Origin: Streptomyces sp. ATexAB-D23
GTDB taxonomy: Bacteria; Actinomycetota; Actinomycetes; Streptomycetales; Streptomycetaceae
NCBI RefSeq assembly: GCF_000373645.1
Contig: NZ_KB892024.1
Coordinates: forward strand, 62,001 to 126,000
Direction of reading: 5' to 3'
Length of the DNA: 64,000 nucleotides
Numbering within the stretch: position 1 is the first letter of the stretch; every line of letters begins with the position of its first letter. Of the stretch, positions 33,835 through 42,536 are shown piece after piece. The notes under the pieces were generated by a model that saw nothing but the letters and a program-made list of their open reading frames with translations, was not told the origin of the DNA and did not search any database. Both the position numbers and the translations under genes were made by a program.

Positions 33835-34791
33835 TCACATGCCGTGGACGGCGGGCACGGTGCCGAGGCGGCCGGCCTGGAAGTCCTCGAAGGCCTGCTT
33901 CAGTTCGGCCTGGCTGTTCATCACGAACGGCCCGTAGTGCGCCATCGGCTCGCGGATGGGACGCCCGCCGAGCAGGACGACCTCCAGGTCGGGGGTGTTC
34001 CCGTCCTGCTTCTCGTCCGCGCGCACGGTCAGCGAGGAACCGGCGCCGAAGACGGCGGTCTGGCCCAGGTGGACGGGCCGGCGCTCGGCCCCGGCGGTGC
34101 CGCGCCCGGCGAGGACGTACGCGAGGCCGTTGAAGTCCTCGCGCCAGGGGAGCGTCACCTCGGCGCCGGGGCGCACGGTGGCGTGGATCATCGTGATCGG
34201 GGTGTGGGTGATGCCGGGGCCCTCGTGGCCGTCGAGCTCACCGGCGATGACCCGGAGCAGCGCGCCGCCGTCCGGGGAGGCGAGCAGTTGGACCTGACCG
34301 CCGCGGATGTCCTGGTAGCGCGGGGCCATCATCTTGTCGGCCTTGGGCAGGTTCACCCAGAGCTGGAGGCCGTGGAAGAGGCCGCCCGACATGACGAGGG
34401 ACTCCGGCGGTGCCTCGATGTGCAGCAGCCCGGAGCCGGCGGTCATCCACTGGGTGTCGCCGTTGCCGATGGTGCCGCCGCCGCCGTTGGAGTCCTGGTG
34501 GATGAAGGTTCCGTCGATCAGGTACGTCACGGTCTCGAAGCCGCGGTGCGGGTGCCAGGGGGTGCCCTTGGGCTCGCCCGCCGCGTACTCCACCTCACCC
34601 ATCTGGTCCATCATGATGAACGGGTCGAGGTGCTTGTAGTTGATCCCCGCGAAGGCGCGGCGGACCGGGAAGCCCTCGCCCTCGAACCCGCTCGGCGCCG
34701 TGGTCACGGCGAGCACGGGACGGGCCGCGGCGTCACCGGAAGCGGCCACCTTGGGCAGGGTCAGCGGATTCTCGACGGTCACTGCGGGCAT
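33835..34791 (-). CDS. Pirin family protein
   Basis: A 318-residue bicupin. The N-terminal cupin has the metal ligands in HPHRGFETVTYLIDG, then H and E in GLLHIEAPPES; the second cupin carries a C-terminal pirin_C domain. Streptomyces pirins are Fe-binding and act as quercetinases or as redox-linked regulators, for example by inhibiting beta-oxidation enzymes. The ATG at 34791 has GGAGG eight bases upstream. The upstream AT-rich stretch CCAATTTAGTTGAATGG at 34822-34838 is a weak dyad and may be an operator. Confidence 0.9.
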   Translation of the reverse strand: MPAVTVENPLTLPKVAASGDAAARPVLAVTTAPSGFEGEGFPVRRAFAGINYKHLDPFIMMDQMGEVEYAAGEPKGTPWHPHRGFETVTYLIDGTFIHQDSNGGGGTIGNGDTQWMTAGSGLLHIEAPPESLVMSGGLFHGLQLWVNLPKADKMMAPRYQDIRGGQVQLLASPDGGALLRVIAGELDGHEGPGITHTPITMIHATVRPGAEVTLPWREDFNGLAYVLAGRGTAGAERRPVHLGQTAVFGAGSSLTVRADEKQDGNTPDLEVVLLGGRPIREPMAHYGPFVMNSQAELKQAFEDFQAGRLGTVPAVHGM

Positions 34792-34884
34792 GGGAGCCAC
34801 CTCCGGGGGACTGTTCTGGAACCAATTTAGTTGAATGGTGAACATCCTGCAAGGCTCCGGCCATTCCCGCACCGTGCCCCGGCA

Positions 34885-34926
34885 GCCGGAAGGGGCCCGT
34901 ACCGAGAGCGGTACGGGCCCCTTCCG
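34885..34926. terminator. Strong terminator after the SseB-family gene
   Basis: Arms of 19 bases with loop GAGAGC-like centre: CCGGAAGGGGCCCGTACCG pairs with CGGTACGGGCCCCTTCCGG without mismatch. It lies just beyond the stop of the SseB gene on the minus strand and ahead of the pirin promoter. Confidence 0.85.
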
Positions 34927-34946
34927 GAAGACCTCGGCCAGGCCGG

Positions 34947-35387
34947 TCAGCCGTACATGCGGCGCATCGCGAAGTCGACCATCTGCTCGACGGCCTTGGC
35001 GTCGAAGACCATGCGGTGCTCGCCCTCCATGTCCAGGACGAAGCCGTAGCCGGTGGGCAGCAGGTCGATCACCTCGGCGCCGGTGATCACGAAGTACTTG
35101 GACTCCTTGCCCGCGTACAGCCGCAGCTCCTTGAGCGTGGTGAACATCGGGATCACGGGCTGCTGGGTGTTGTGGAGCGCGAGGAAGCCGGGATTGTCGC
35201 CGCGCGGGCAGTAGACCTTCGACGTCGCGAAGATCTGCTGGAAGTCCTCGGCGGCCAGCGAGCCGGTCGTGAACGCCCGTACCGCGTCGCCCAGCGAGGG
35301 CGGCGAGGGTTCGGGGTACAGCGGCTGCTCGCCGTAGCCGCCCCCCATCGGCTGCTGCGCGCCCTGGTTCTGGTCGTAGCCGTACAT
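34947..35387 (-). CDS. SseB-family protein
   Basis: A 146-residue protein. The first 30 residues are Gly/Gln/Pro-rich; the rest resembles the SseB N-terminal domain with DNPGFLALHNTQQPVIPMFTTLKELRLYAGKESKYFVITGAEVIDLLPTGYGFVLD. The family is found in Streptomyces next to many unrelated genes, with no defined activity. The ATG at 35387 has no clear Shine-Dalgarno. It is divergent from the acyl-CoA dehydrogenase gene, 149 bases away. Confidence 0.78.
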   Translation of the reverse strand: MYGYDQNQGAQQPMGGGYGEQPLYPEPSPPSLGDAVRAFTTGSLAAEDFQQIFATSKVYCPRGDNPGFLALHNTQQPVIPMFTTLKELRLYAGKESKYFVITGAEVIDLLPTGYGFVLDMEGEHRMVFDAKAVEQMVDFAMRRMYG

Positions 35388-35436
35388 GGTGCAAAGAGTA
35401 ATCGGCCACATCTGCGACTCGGGGGGTTGCGCCTTA

Positions 35437-35450
35437 TTACTGACGGGTAG
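35437..35450. promoter_or_regulatory. TTACTGACGGGTAG motif upstream of acyl-CoA dehydrogenase
   Basis: An incomplete dyad (TTAC..GTAG with centre TGACGG) about 86 bases upstream of the acyl-CoA dehydrogenase start. Similar TTACTN(A/C)C(C/G)GGTA motifs occur upstream of actinobacterial fatty-acid-degradation genes and bind TetR-type regulators in some cases; this comparison is from memory. It is in the divergent space with the SseB gene. Confidence 0.4.
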
Positions 35451-35535
35451 CATCATCGTAGAGGTCAGCTGATACGTCCGGGCCACCCCTCCACGGGGCG
35501 CTGCGCGCCACTGCTATTGATTACGGAGCCTTCCC

Positions 35536-37362
35536 ATGGGGCACTACAAGTCGAATCTCCGCGACATCGAGTTCAACCTCTTCGAGGTGCTCGGGCGCGA
35601 CAAGCTGTACGGCACCGGACCGTTCGCGGAGATGGACGTCGAGACCGCGAAGAGCATCCTCGACGAGGTCGCCCGCCTCGCGGAGAACGAGCTCGCCGAC
35701 TCCTACGCCGACGCCGACCGCAACCCGCCGGTCTTCGACCCGGAGACCAACACCGCACCGGTCCCCGACACGTTCAAGAAGTCGTACCAGGCCTTCATGG
35801 ACTCCGAGTACTGGCGCCTGGGCCTGCCCGAGGAGATCGGCGGCACCACCTCGCCCCGCTCCCTGATCTGGGGCTACGCGGAGCTGCTGCTCGGCGCCAA
35901 CCCGGCCGTCTGGATGTACTCCTCGGGTCCGGCGTTCGCCGGCATCCTCTTCGAGGAGGGCAACGAGGCGCAGAAGAAGGTCGCCGAGATCGCCGTCGAG
36001 AAGCAGTGGGGCTCGACGATGGTGCTGACCGAGCCGGACGCCGGCTCCGACGTCGGCGCGGGCCGCACGAAGGCCGTCGAGCAGGAGGACGGCTCCTGGC
36101 ACATCGAGGGCGTGAAGCGCTTCATCACCTCGGGCGAGCACGACATGTCCGAGAACATCCTCCACTACGTGCTGGCCCGCCCCGAGGGCGCGGGACCCGG
36201 CACGAAGGGCCTCTCCCTCTTCCTGGTCCCGAAGTACCACTTCGACTGGACCACCGGCGAGCTGGGCGAGCGCAACGGCGTGTACGCGACGAACGTCGAG
36301 CACAAGATGGGCCTCAAGGCGTCCAACACCTGCGAGATGACGTTCGGCGACCGCCACCCCGCCAAGGGCTGGCTCATCGGCGACAAGCACGACGGCATCC
36401 GCCAGATGTTCCGCATCATCGAGTTCGCCCGCATGATGGTCGGCACGAAGGCCATCGCCACGCTCTCCACCGGCTACCTCAACGCGCTGGAGTACGCCAA
36501 GGAGCGCGTCCAGGGCACCGACCTGTCGGAGTTCATGAACAAGACGGCGCCCAAGGTCACCATCACGCACCACCCCGACGTGCGCCGCTCGCTCATGACG
36601 CAGAAGGCGTACGCCGAGGGCATGCGCGCCCTCGTCCTCTACACCGCCTCCGTCCAGGACGCGATCCAGGAGAAGGAGGCCGCGGGCGAGGACGCGAAGG
36701 CCCTGCACGGCCTGAACGACCTGCTGCTCCCGATCGTGAAGGGCTACGGCTCCGAGAAGTCCTACGAGCAGCTGGCACAGTCGCTCCAGACGTTCGGCGG
36801 CTCCGGGTACCTCCAGGAGTACCCGATCGAGCAGTACATCCGTGACGCCAAGATCGACACGCTGTACGAGGGCACGACGGCCATCCAGGGCCAGGACTTC
36901 TTCTTCCGGAAGATCGTCCGCGACCAGGGCGCCTCGCTCAACGCGCTCTCCGAGGAGATCAAGAAGTTCCTCGCGGGCGCCCAGGGCAACGAGGAGCTGG
37001 CCGGCGCGCTGGACAGCCTCGCGAAGGCCGCGGTGGACCTGGAGGCGATCGTCGGCACGATGATCACCGACCTCACCGCCACCGGCGAGGACGTCAAGAA
37101 CATCTACAAGGTGGGCCTGAACACCACCCGCCTGCTGCTGGCCTCCGGCGATGTCGTCGTCGGCTACCTGCTGCTCAAGGGCGCGGCCGTGGCCGCCGAG
37201 AAGCTGCCGACGGCCTCCGCGAAGGACGTCGCCTTCTACCAGGGCAAGATCGCCGCCGCGAAGTTCTTCGCCGCGAACATCCTCCCGGGCGTCGGCGCCG
37301 AGCGCGCCCTCGCCGAGTCCGTCGACAACTCCCTGATGGACCTGGACGAGGCCGCGTTCTAG
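35536..37362 (+). CDS. Acyl-CoA dehydrogenase with C-terminal extension (FadE5-like)
   Basis: A 608-residue protein, longer than the 380-residue short-chain enzymes. The N-terminal extension (about 1-150) is followed by the FAD-binding core, with TEPDAGSDVGAGRTKA and the FAD-pocket GGSGYLQEYPIEQYIRDAKIDTLYEGTTAIQGQDFF, and by a C-terminal helical domain (about 465-600). The layout resembles mycobacterial FadE5, which oxidises a broad range of acyl-CoAs. The catalytic base should be the Glu in YEGTTAIQG. The ATG at 35536 has GGAG eight bases upstream. It should feed the first step of beta-oxidation. Confidence 0.92.
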   Translation: MGHYKSNLRDIEFNLFEVLGRDKLYGTGPFAEMDVETAKSILDEVARLAENELADSYADADRNPPVFDPETNTAPVPDTFKKSYQAFMDSEYWRLGLPEEIGGTTSPRSLIWGYAELLLGANPAVWMYSSGPAFAGILFEEGNEAQKKVAEIAVEKQWGSTMVLTEPDAGSDVGAGRTKAVEQEDGSWHIEGVKRFITSGEHDMSENILHYVLARPEGAGPGTKGLSLFLVPKYHFDWTTGELGERNGVYATNVEHKMGLKASNTCEMTFGDRHPAKGWLIGDKHDGIRQMFRIIEFARMMVGTKAIATLSTGYLNALEYAKERVQGTDLSEFMNKTAPKVTITHHPDVRRSLMTQKAYAEGMRALVLYTASVQDAIQEKEAAGEDAKALHGLNDLLLPIVKGYGSEKSYEQLAQSLQTFGGSGYLQEYPIEQYIRDAKIDTLYEGTTAIQGQDFFFRKIVRDQGASLNALSEEIKKFLAGAQGNEELAGALDSLAKAAVDLEAIVGTMITDLTATGEDVKNIYKVGLNTTRLLLASGDVVVGYLLLKGAAVAAEKLPTASAKDVAFYQGKIAAAKFFAANILPGVGAERALAESVDNSLMDLDEAAF

Positions 37363-37669
37363 GGCGCCGCAGCCCGCTCGTCAACGGCGCCGCCACCCGG
37401 ACACGCTTCCGGGTGGCGGCGCTGTCGTACGGGCGGCCCGTGGTGTGGTCCTACGCCCACGGCCGGCTCAAGCTCTCCGTCCCGTCCGGCATCGGCATCG
37501 GCATCGGCCTGACGGCCATCGACCAGCTGTGAGTGGCGAGAAACCGACCGCTTTCCATGTCCTGACAGACACCGTCGACCCCGGAATTCCGGGCTCACCG
37601 GACAATGCCCGCAGGAGCCCGGGGGGCGACGGTGAATCCTTTCGGCCAAGCCTGGCTACAGTGAAGAAC
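37363..37669. other. Intergenic region with terminator and a possible gene-end fragment
   Basis: After the acyl-CoA dehydrogenase stop there is a strong hairpin at 37387-37422. A reading frame overlaps it and ends with a TGA at 37530-37532, giving a short protein-like end ...SYGRPVVWSYAHGRLKLSV...LTAIDQL, but it has no start. It may be the remnant of a lost gene or chance; I leave it unassigned. The aminopeptidase promoter includes CTACAGT at 37655-37661. Confidence 0.5.
37387..37422. terminator. Terminator after acyl-CoA dehydrogenase
   Basis: Fifteen-base perfect arms (37387-37401 and 37408-37422) around a 6-nt loop ACACGCT-like centre. It starts 25 bases after the stop of the acyl-CoA dehydrogenase gene. 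Confidence 0.8.
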
Positions 37670-38968
37670 ATGAGTTCCTCCCCCCGCTTCGACCGCGGCC
37701 ACACCGACGATCTGATGGCCTTCCTGATGGCCGCCCCCTCTCCGTACCACGCCGTGGCAGCCGCCGCGGCGCGGCTGGAGAAGGCCGGGTTCCGGCAGGT
37801 GGAGGAGACCGCGGCCTGGGACGGGACCGCGGGCGGCAAGTACGTCCTGCGCGGGGGCGCGATCGTCGCCTGGTACGTGCCGGAGGGCGCCGGGGCGCAC
37901 ACCCCGTTCCGGATCGTCGGCGCACACACCGACTCCCCCAACCTCCGCGTGAAGCCGCTGCCGGACTCCGGCGCGTACGGCTGGCGGCAGATCGCCGTGG
38001 AGGTCTACGGCGGCACCCTGCTCAACACCTGGCTGGATCGCGACCTCGGCCTCGCCGGCCGGATCTCGCTGCGAGGGGGCACCGACCGGCTGGTCTCGAT
38101 CGACCGCCCGCTGCTGCGCGTCCCGCAGCTCGCCGTGCACCTGGACCGGTCGGCCAACACCGACGGGCTGAAGCTGGACCGGCAGAAGCACATGCAGCCC
38201 ATCTGGGGGCTCGGGGACGTCGAGGAGGGCGACCTCATCCGGTTCGTCGCCGACGAGGCGGGCGTCGACGCCGAGGACATCACCGGCTGGGACCTGATGC
38301 CGCACCCGGTCGAACCGCCGTCCTACCTGGGCCGCGACCGCGAACTCGTGGCCGGTCCCCGCATGGACAACCTGCTCTCGGTGCACGCGGCGACCGCCGC
38401 GCTCGCCGCCGTCGCCGGGCAGCCCGACTCCGAGCTGCCGTACATCCCGGTCATGGCCGCCTTCGACCACGAGGAGAACGGCTCGCAGTCCGACACCGGC
38501 GCGGACGGACCGCTGCTCGGCACGGTCCTGGAACGCTCGGTCTTCGCCCGCGGCGGCGGTTACGAGGACCGCGCCCGCGCCTTCGCCGGCACGGTCTGCC
38601 TCTCCTCCGACACCGGCCACGCGGTCCACCCCAACTACGCCGAGCGCCACGACCCCACGCACCACCCGGTCGTCAACGGCGGGCCGATCCTCAAGGTCAA
38701 CGTCAACATGCGGTACGCGACCGACGGCAGCGGCCGCTCCGTGTTCGCGGCCGCCTGCGACAAGGCGGGCGTGCCGTGGCAGACGTTCGTCTCCAACAAC
38801 GCGATGCCCTGCGGCACGACGATCGGCCCGATCACCGCGGCCCGGCACGGCATCCGGACCGTCGACATCGGCGTCGCCATCCTGTCCATGCACAGCGCGC
38901 GCGAGCTGTGCGGCGCGGACGACCCGTATCTGCTGGCGAACGCTCTGGTGGCCTTCCTGGCCGGCTGA
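37670..38968 (+). CDS. M18-family aminopeptidase (aspartyl aminopeptidase-like)
   Basis: A 432-residue zinc metallopeptidase. Key motifs: AHTDSPNLRVKP (His-Asp metal ligand), MDNLLSVHA (second Asp), FDHEENGSQSDTGADG (catalytic Glu-Glu), LSSDTGHAVHPNYAE and the C-terminal SMHSARELCGADD (His ligand). It removes N-terminal acidic or neutral residues from peptides in the cytoplasm. The ATG at 37670 is close to a TACAGT box at 37656-37661, so the transcript may be leaderless; a GTG nine bases upstream (37661) is an alternative start. Confidence 0.92.
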   Translation: MSSSPRFDRGHTDDLMAFLMAAPSPYHAVAAAAARLEKAGFRQVEETAAWDGTAGGKYVLRGGAIVAWYVPEGAGAHTPFRIVGAHTDSPNLRVKPLPDSGAYGWRQIAVEVYGGTLLNTWLDRDLGLAGRISLRGGTDRLVSIDRPLLRVPQLAVHLDRSANTDGLKLDRQKHMQPIWGLGDVEEGDLIRFVADEAGVDAEDITGWDLMPHPVEPPSYLGRDRELVAGPRMDNLLSVHAATAALAAVAGQPDSELPYIPVMAAFDHEENGSQSDTGADGPLLGTVLERSVFARGGGYEDRARAFAGTVCLSSDTGHAVHPNYAERHDPTHHPVVNGGPILKVNVNMRYATDGSGRSVFAAACDKAGVPWQTFVSNNAMPCGTTIGPITAARHGIRTVDIGVAILSMHSARELCGADDPYLLANALVAFLAG

Positions 38969-39112
38969 CGCCTCGTGGGGCGCCTCCGGGGACAGGCCGG
39001 CGCCTCCGGGGGCGCCTTCGCCCAACCTCCCGCCCGCGCATGCTCGTTGCCGGGCCGGGTACGCGCTCCGTACACGGCCCGGAGCTTCCGGGCCGTCGAG
39101 GAGGCGGAACTC

Positions 39113-39331
39113 ATGGGACTCGGAGGATGCATCATCCTCATCGGCGCGGGAGCGATCCTCGCTTTCGCGACCGACTGGGAACTGGACAGTGTCAACGTCG
39201 ACCTGGTCGGCTGGATCATGATGATCGTCGGCGTCATCGGCGTCTTCGTCTACGCGAGCGTCATACGGCGCCGCCGCATGCTCGTACCGCCGGCCACCAC
39301 CGTCGTGTCGGACGACGAACGGCACCTGTGA
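39113..39331 (+). CDS. Small two-helix membrane protein, DUF6458 type
   Basis: A 72-residue protein with two hydrophobic helices (about 5-22 and 32-52) and the pattern ILAFATDWELDSVNVDLVGWIMMIVGVIGVFV, followed by a cytoplasmic basic patch RRRR. The family is very common in actinobacteria next to unrelated genes and has no known function. The ATG at 39113 has GAGGCGGAAC upstream. It lies in the same direction as the flanking genes. Confidence 0.8.
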   Translation: MGLGGCIILIGAGAILAFATDWELDSVNVDLVGWIMMIVGVIGVFVYASVIRRRRMLVPPATTVVSDDERHL

Positions 39332-39442
39332 CCGGGCACGATCCGGCCGTACCCCGGAAACGCTCCCGCCGGATCCCCGATATTCTGGGCGCTTGCCCGT
39401 GACCCGGCACCGGGCGCGTCAGACCCGGAAGGGGAGCCGCTC

Positions 39443-42394
39443 GTGGAGTTCCGGCTGCTCGGCACCGTCTGTGTCGACACGCTGACCGGGCCGCTGCCCC
39501 TCGGCCCCGCCAAACGCCGCAGCCTGCTCGCGGCGCTCCTGCTGCACGCCAACACCCCGGTCTCCATGGCACGCCTGACGGACTGCCTGTGGGACGACGC
39601 CCCACCGCTGCACGCCCGCACGGTCATCCAGGGCCATGTCTCCCGGCTGCGCGCCCTGCTGATGGGCGCGGACGCGCAGGCGTACGGGGTCGAGCTGGCG
39701 ACGCTCGGCGACGCGTACGTGCTGCGGGCACCGGAAACGCTGCTGGACTCCCAGCGCTTCGAGGAACTGCTCATGCTGGCCCGGGAGCAGCGCAGCCCCG
39801 CCGACACGGTGCTGATGCTGAAGGAGGCCCTGTCGCTGTGGCAGGGGCCCGCCCTCACCGGCACCTACGCGAGCGCCCCGCTCCAGGCGGCCGCGCACGC
39901 GCTGGAGGAGTCCCGGCTCTCCACGGTCGAGCACCTGGCGCGCGCCTACGGCGTCCTGGGCGAACACCACCGGGCGGCGGCCGTGCTGCGCACCGAGGCC
40001 GTCGCCCACCCGATGCGGGAGTCCCTGGCGGCGGGTCTGATGACGGCGCTGTACCGCTCGGGGCGCCAGTCGGAGGCGCTGGACTGGTTCCACCGCACCC
40101 GCCGGCTGCTCGCCGACGAACTGGGCATCGACCCGGGCCGCGAACTGGCCGACGCGTACGCGCAGATCCTGCGCGGCGAGCCGGAGGTCCCGCCGGGGGC
40201 GCTGGGGGACCTCGGGGGACCGGCCCACGTCCCGGGCGCGCCTGGGCGCCCCGGCCAGGCGCCCGGCCCGTACGCGAGCGTCGGCGGGCGGGCCGGGACC
40301 GACCCGTCACCGGCCCCGGTGACGGCCGGTGCGCCCCGCCCCGGCGGCTCGGAGCCGCCCGGCGCACCCGATGCCCTCGGCGCGGTGGCCGCCGCCCCGG
40401 CACGCTCCGGCCCCGCCGAGCCGGTGGTCCCGCCGGCGCGGGCGCACGCCACGCCCTCCCCCTACGCCGGAGGCGATCCGCACCCCGCCGATCTGCTGCC
40501 CCGCGCCCCGCGCGGCTTCCACGGGCGCACGGCCGAGCTGACCGCGCTCTCCCGGGCGGCGGCCGGTGAGGCCCCCGTGTGCCTGGTCACGGGTCCGGCC
40601 GGGGTGGGCAAGACGGCGCTGGCCCTGCACTGGGCGCGCCGGTCCCCGGCGGCCTTCCCGGACGGGCGGCTCTTCGCCGATCTGCGCGGGTTCGGCGACA
40701 CCGCCGAGCCGACCCCGCTCGAAGTGCTGCGCGAGTTCCTGCTCGCGCTCGGCGTCGCGCCCCGCCGGGTACCGGAGTCGGTGACAGGCGCGGCGGCCCT
40801 GTTCCGTTCGCTGACCGACCGGCTGAGCCTTCTCGTCGTCCTCGACAACGCCCGCGACTCCGCCCAGGTCAGGCCGCTGCTGCCGGGCGGCGCGGACTGC
40901 GTCACGCTGATCACCAGCAGGAACCGGCTCGAAGGGCTCATCGCGTCGGACGCCGCCGTCCCGGTCCCGGTGGACATACTCGAACCGCCGGACGGCACGG
41001 CGCTGCTGGCCGGGGTCCTCGGTGAGGAACGGGTCCTCGCCGAACCGGTGGCCGCCCGGCGGCTCGCCGAACTCTGCGGCGGGCTGCCGCTCGCCCTGCG
41101 GGTCACGGCGGCCCGGCTGGCGGGCCGCCCGCAGTGGACGCTGGCCGCCATGGCCGGCGAACTCGACGCCGAGCACAGCCGGCTCTCCTTCCTGGACGTG
41201 GAGGACACCGGTGTCTCGGCGGCGCTGCGGCTCACCGTGCAGCAGCTCCCGCCGGACGTCGTCCACCACTTCACCCGGCTGGGCCACCACCCGGGCAACC
41301 ACTTCGACCCGTATACCGCGGCCGCGCTCGCCGGCAGCGACCCGGTGACCGCGGGGGCCGCGCTGGACCGGCTCGCCGCCGCCCATCTGGTCACGGAGGC
41401 GGGCCCCGGGCGCTGGATGCTGCACGATCTGGTGCGGCTGTACGCACGCGGGCTCGACCCGGCGGCCGGCCCGGACGCGCTCCTCGGTGTGCTCGACCAC
41501 TACATCGCGACCGCGCTCGCCGCCGCCGACACGGCCGAGCCGGGCGGCGAGCCCTGCTTCGTGCTGCCCGACGGCTACCGCCGACCGGCCGCGACACGGG
41601 ACTTCACGGACCGGGCCTCGGCCATGAGCTGGCTGGCGGCGGAGCGCGAGGACCTGACCCTGGCCGCCGCGGCCGGCCGGGCCGCCGGGCTCGACGACCG
41701 CGTGTGGCGGATCATCCTGCTGCAATGGCCGCACGTGGTGTGGCGGGTACGGGACGGCTGGGCCCCGATGCTGGAACTGGCCCTCGCGGCGGCCGTCGCG
41801 CTCGCGGACCCGTACGCCGAGTCCCGGGTCCGCAATCTGCTGGGCTGGGTCCTGTCGGAGGAGGGCCGCACCGGCGAGGCCGTCGCCCTGCTGGAGCCGT
41901 CGCCCGGCCTGGCCCGGCAGGCGGCGGACCGGCTCGGCGAGGCGACCGCACTGATCAACCTGGCCATCGTGCACGCCGAACAGGGCGGCCTGGATCTGGC
42001 GATGGAGGGCTGCGCCCAGGCCCTGGAGCTGGCCCGCGAGGAGGCAGACGCCCATACGGAGATGCTCGCCCTCCAGCACCTGGCCCGGATGCAGCTCGCG
42101 GCCGGGCGCCCGCAGGACGCCCTGGACTCCGCCCGCACCGCCTTCGACCTGGGGCCCGAGCACGAGGAGGCGGCGCGCCGGGTGCTGCTGCTGACGGTCA
42201 GCGGCGAGGCCCGCCTCGCCCTCGGCGCGGAGGACGAGGGGATACGGCTCCTGGACCGGGCGGCCACCGAGGCTGAGCAGGCGGGTTACGACGAGGGCGC
42301 GGTGCGGGCCCTGGAGGCGCTGCTGCGGGTGACGGCGGCCCCGGACTACGTGCGGCGCCGCGAGGAGGCGGTCCGCCGCCTCGCCGACGACTGA
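39443..42394 (+). CDS. AfsR/SARP-family large transcriptional regulator (SARP-BTAD-NB-ARC-TPR)
   Basis: A 983-residue regulator close in size and order to AfsR (993 residues). Order: winged-helix SARP DNA-binding domain (about 1-95), BTAD (about 100-245, ADELGIDPGRELADAYAQILRGEPEVP), a Pro/Ala-rich linker (250-350), an NB-ARC ATPase (from about 355, Walker A GPAGVGKT at 384-391, Walker B LLVVLDNARDSAQVRPL) and TPR-like repeats to the end (about 780-983). Such proteins integrate kinase or ATP signals and often control antibiotic or morphological genes. GTG start at 39443 with GGGGAG. No antibiotic cluster is next to it, so its targets are elsewhere. Confidence 0.9.
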   Translation: MEFRLLGTVCVDTLTGPLPLGPAKRRSLLAALLLHANTPVSMARLTDCLWDDAPPLHARTVIQGHVSRLRALLMGADAQAYGVELATLGDAYVLRAPETLLDSQRFEELLMLAREQRSPADTVLMLKEALSLWQGPALTGTYASAPLQAAAHALEESRLSTVEHLARAYGVLGEHHRAAAVLRTEAVAHPMRESLAAGLMTALYRSGRQSEALDWFHRTRRLLADELGIDPGRELADAYAQILRGEPEVPPGALGDLGGPAHVPGAPGRPGQAPGPYASVGGRAGTDPSPAPVTAGAPRPGGSEPPGAPDALGAVAAAPARSGPAEPVVPPARAHATPSPYAGGDPHPADLLPRAPRGFHGRTAELTALSRAAAGEAPVCLVTGPAGVGKTALALHWARRSPAAFPDGRLFADLRGFGDTAEPTPLEVLREFLLALGVAPRRVPESVTGAAALFRSLTDRLSLLVVLDNARDSAQVRPLLPGGADCVTLITSRNRLEGLIASDAAVPVPVDILEPPDGTALLAGVLGEERVLAEPVAARRLAELCGGLPLALRVTAARLAGRPQWTLAAMAGELDAEHSRLSFLDVEDTGVSAALRLTVQQLPPDVVHHFTRLGHHPGNHFDPYTAAALAGSDPVTAGAALDRLAAAHLVTEAGPGRWMLHDLVRLYARGLDPAAGPDALLGVLDHYIATALAAADTAEPGGEPCFVLPDGYRRPAATRDFTDRASAMSWLAAEREDLTLAAAAGRAAGLDDRVWRIILLQWPHVVWRVRDGWAPMLELALAAAVALADPYAESRVRNLLGWVLSEEGRTGEAVALLEPSPGLARQAADRLGEATALINLAIVHAEQGGLDLAMEGCAQALELAREEADAHTEMLALQHLARMQLAAGRPQDALDSARTAFDLGPEHEEAARRVLLLTVSGEARLALGAEDEGIRLLDRAATEAEQAGYDEGAVRALEALLRVTAAPDYVRRREEAVRRLADD

Positions 42395-42401
42395 CGCGGG
42401 A

Positions 42402-42536
42402 GGGGAGCGCCGCCGCCCGCCCGCGTCAGTCGTCTCAGCCCCGCGCGGGGAGCGCCGCCGCCCGCCCGCGTCCGGTGTCTCAGCCCTGCGCGGGGAGCGC
42501 CGCTACCCGCCCTCGTCCGGCGTCTCAGCCCCGCGC
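42402..42536. repeat. Three tandem 45-bp direct repeats at the end of the thioredoxin-NHL gene
   Basis: Units 42402-42446, 42447-42491 and 42492-42536. Each has GGGGAGCGCCG... and ...TCTCAGCCC(C/T)GCGC. The last unit contains the TGA stop of the minus-strand thioredoxin-NHL gene, so units 1 and 2 are extra copies of the gene's 3' end, an unequal duplication. There is no spacer, so not CRISPR. Confidence 0.85.

Noticed and set aside
37363..37532. Possible gene remnant after the acyl-CoA dehydrogenase
   Set aside because: The last 40 codons look protein-like but there is no start codon and the segment includes the terminator hairpin; too weak to call.
39443..42394. Biosynthetic gene cluster signalled by the SARP-type regulator
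   Set aside because: No PKS, NRPS, terpene or RiPP genes are near; AfsR-like regulators are usually outside clusters.
42402..42536. Possible CRISPR or attachment site from the 45-bp repeats
   Set aside because: Tandem without spacers; explained as duplication of a gene end.
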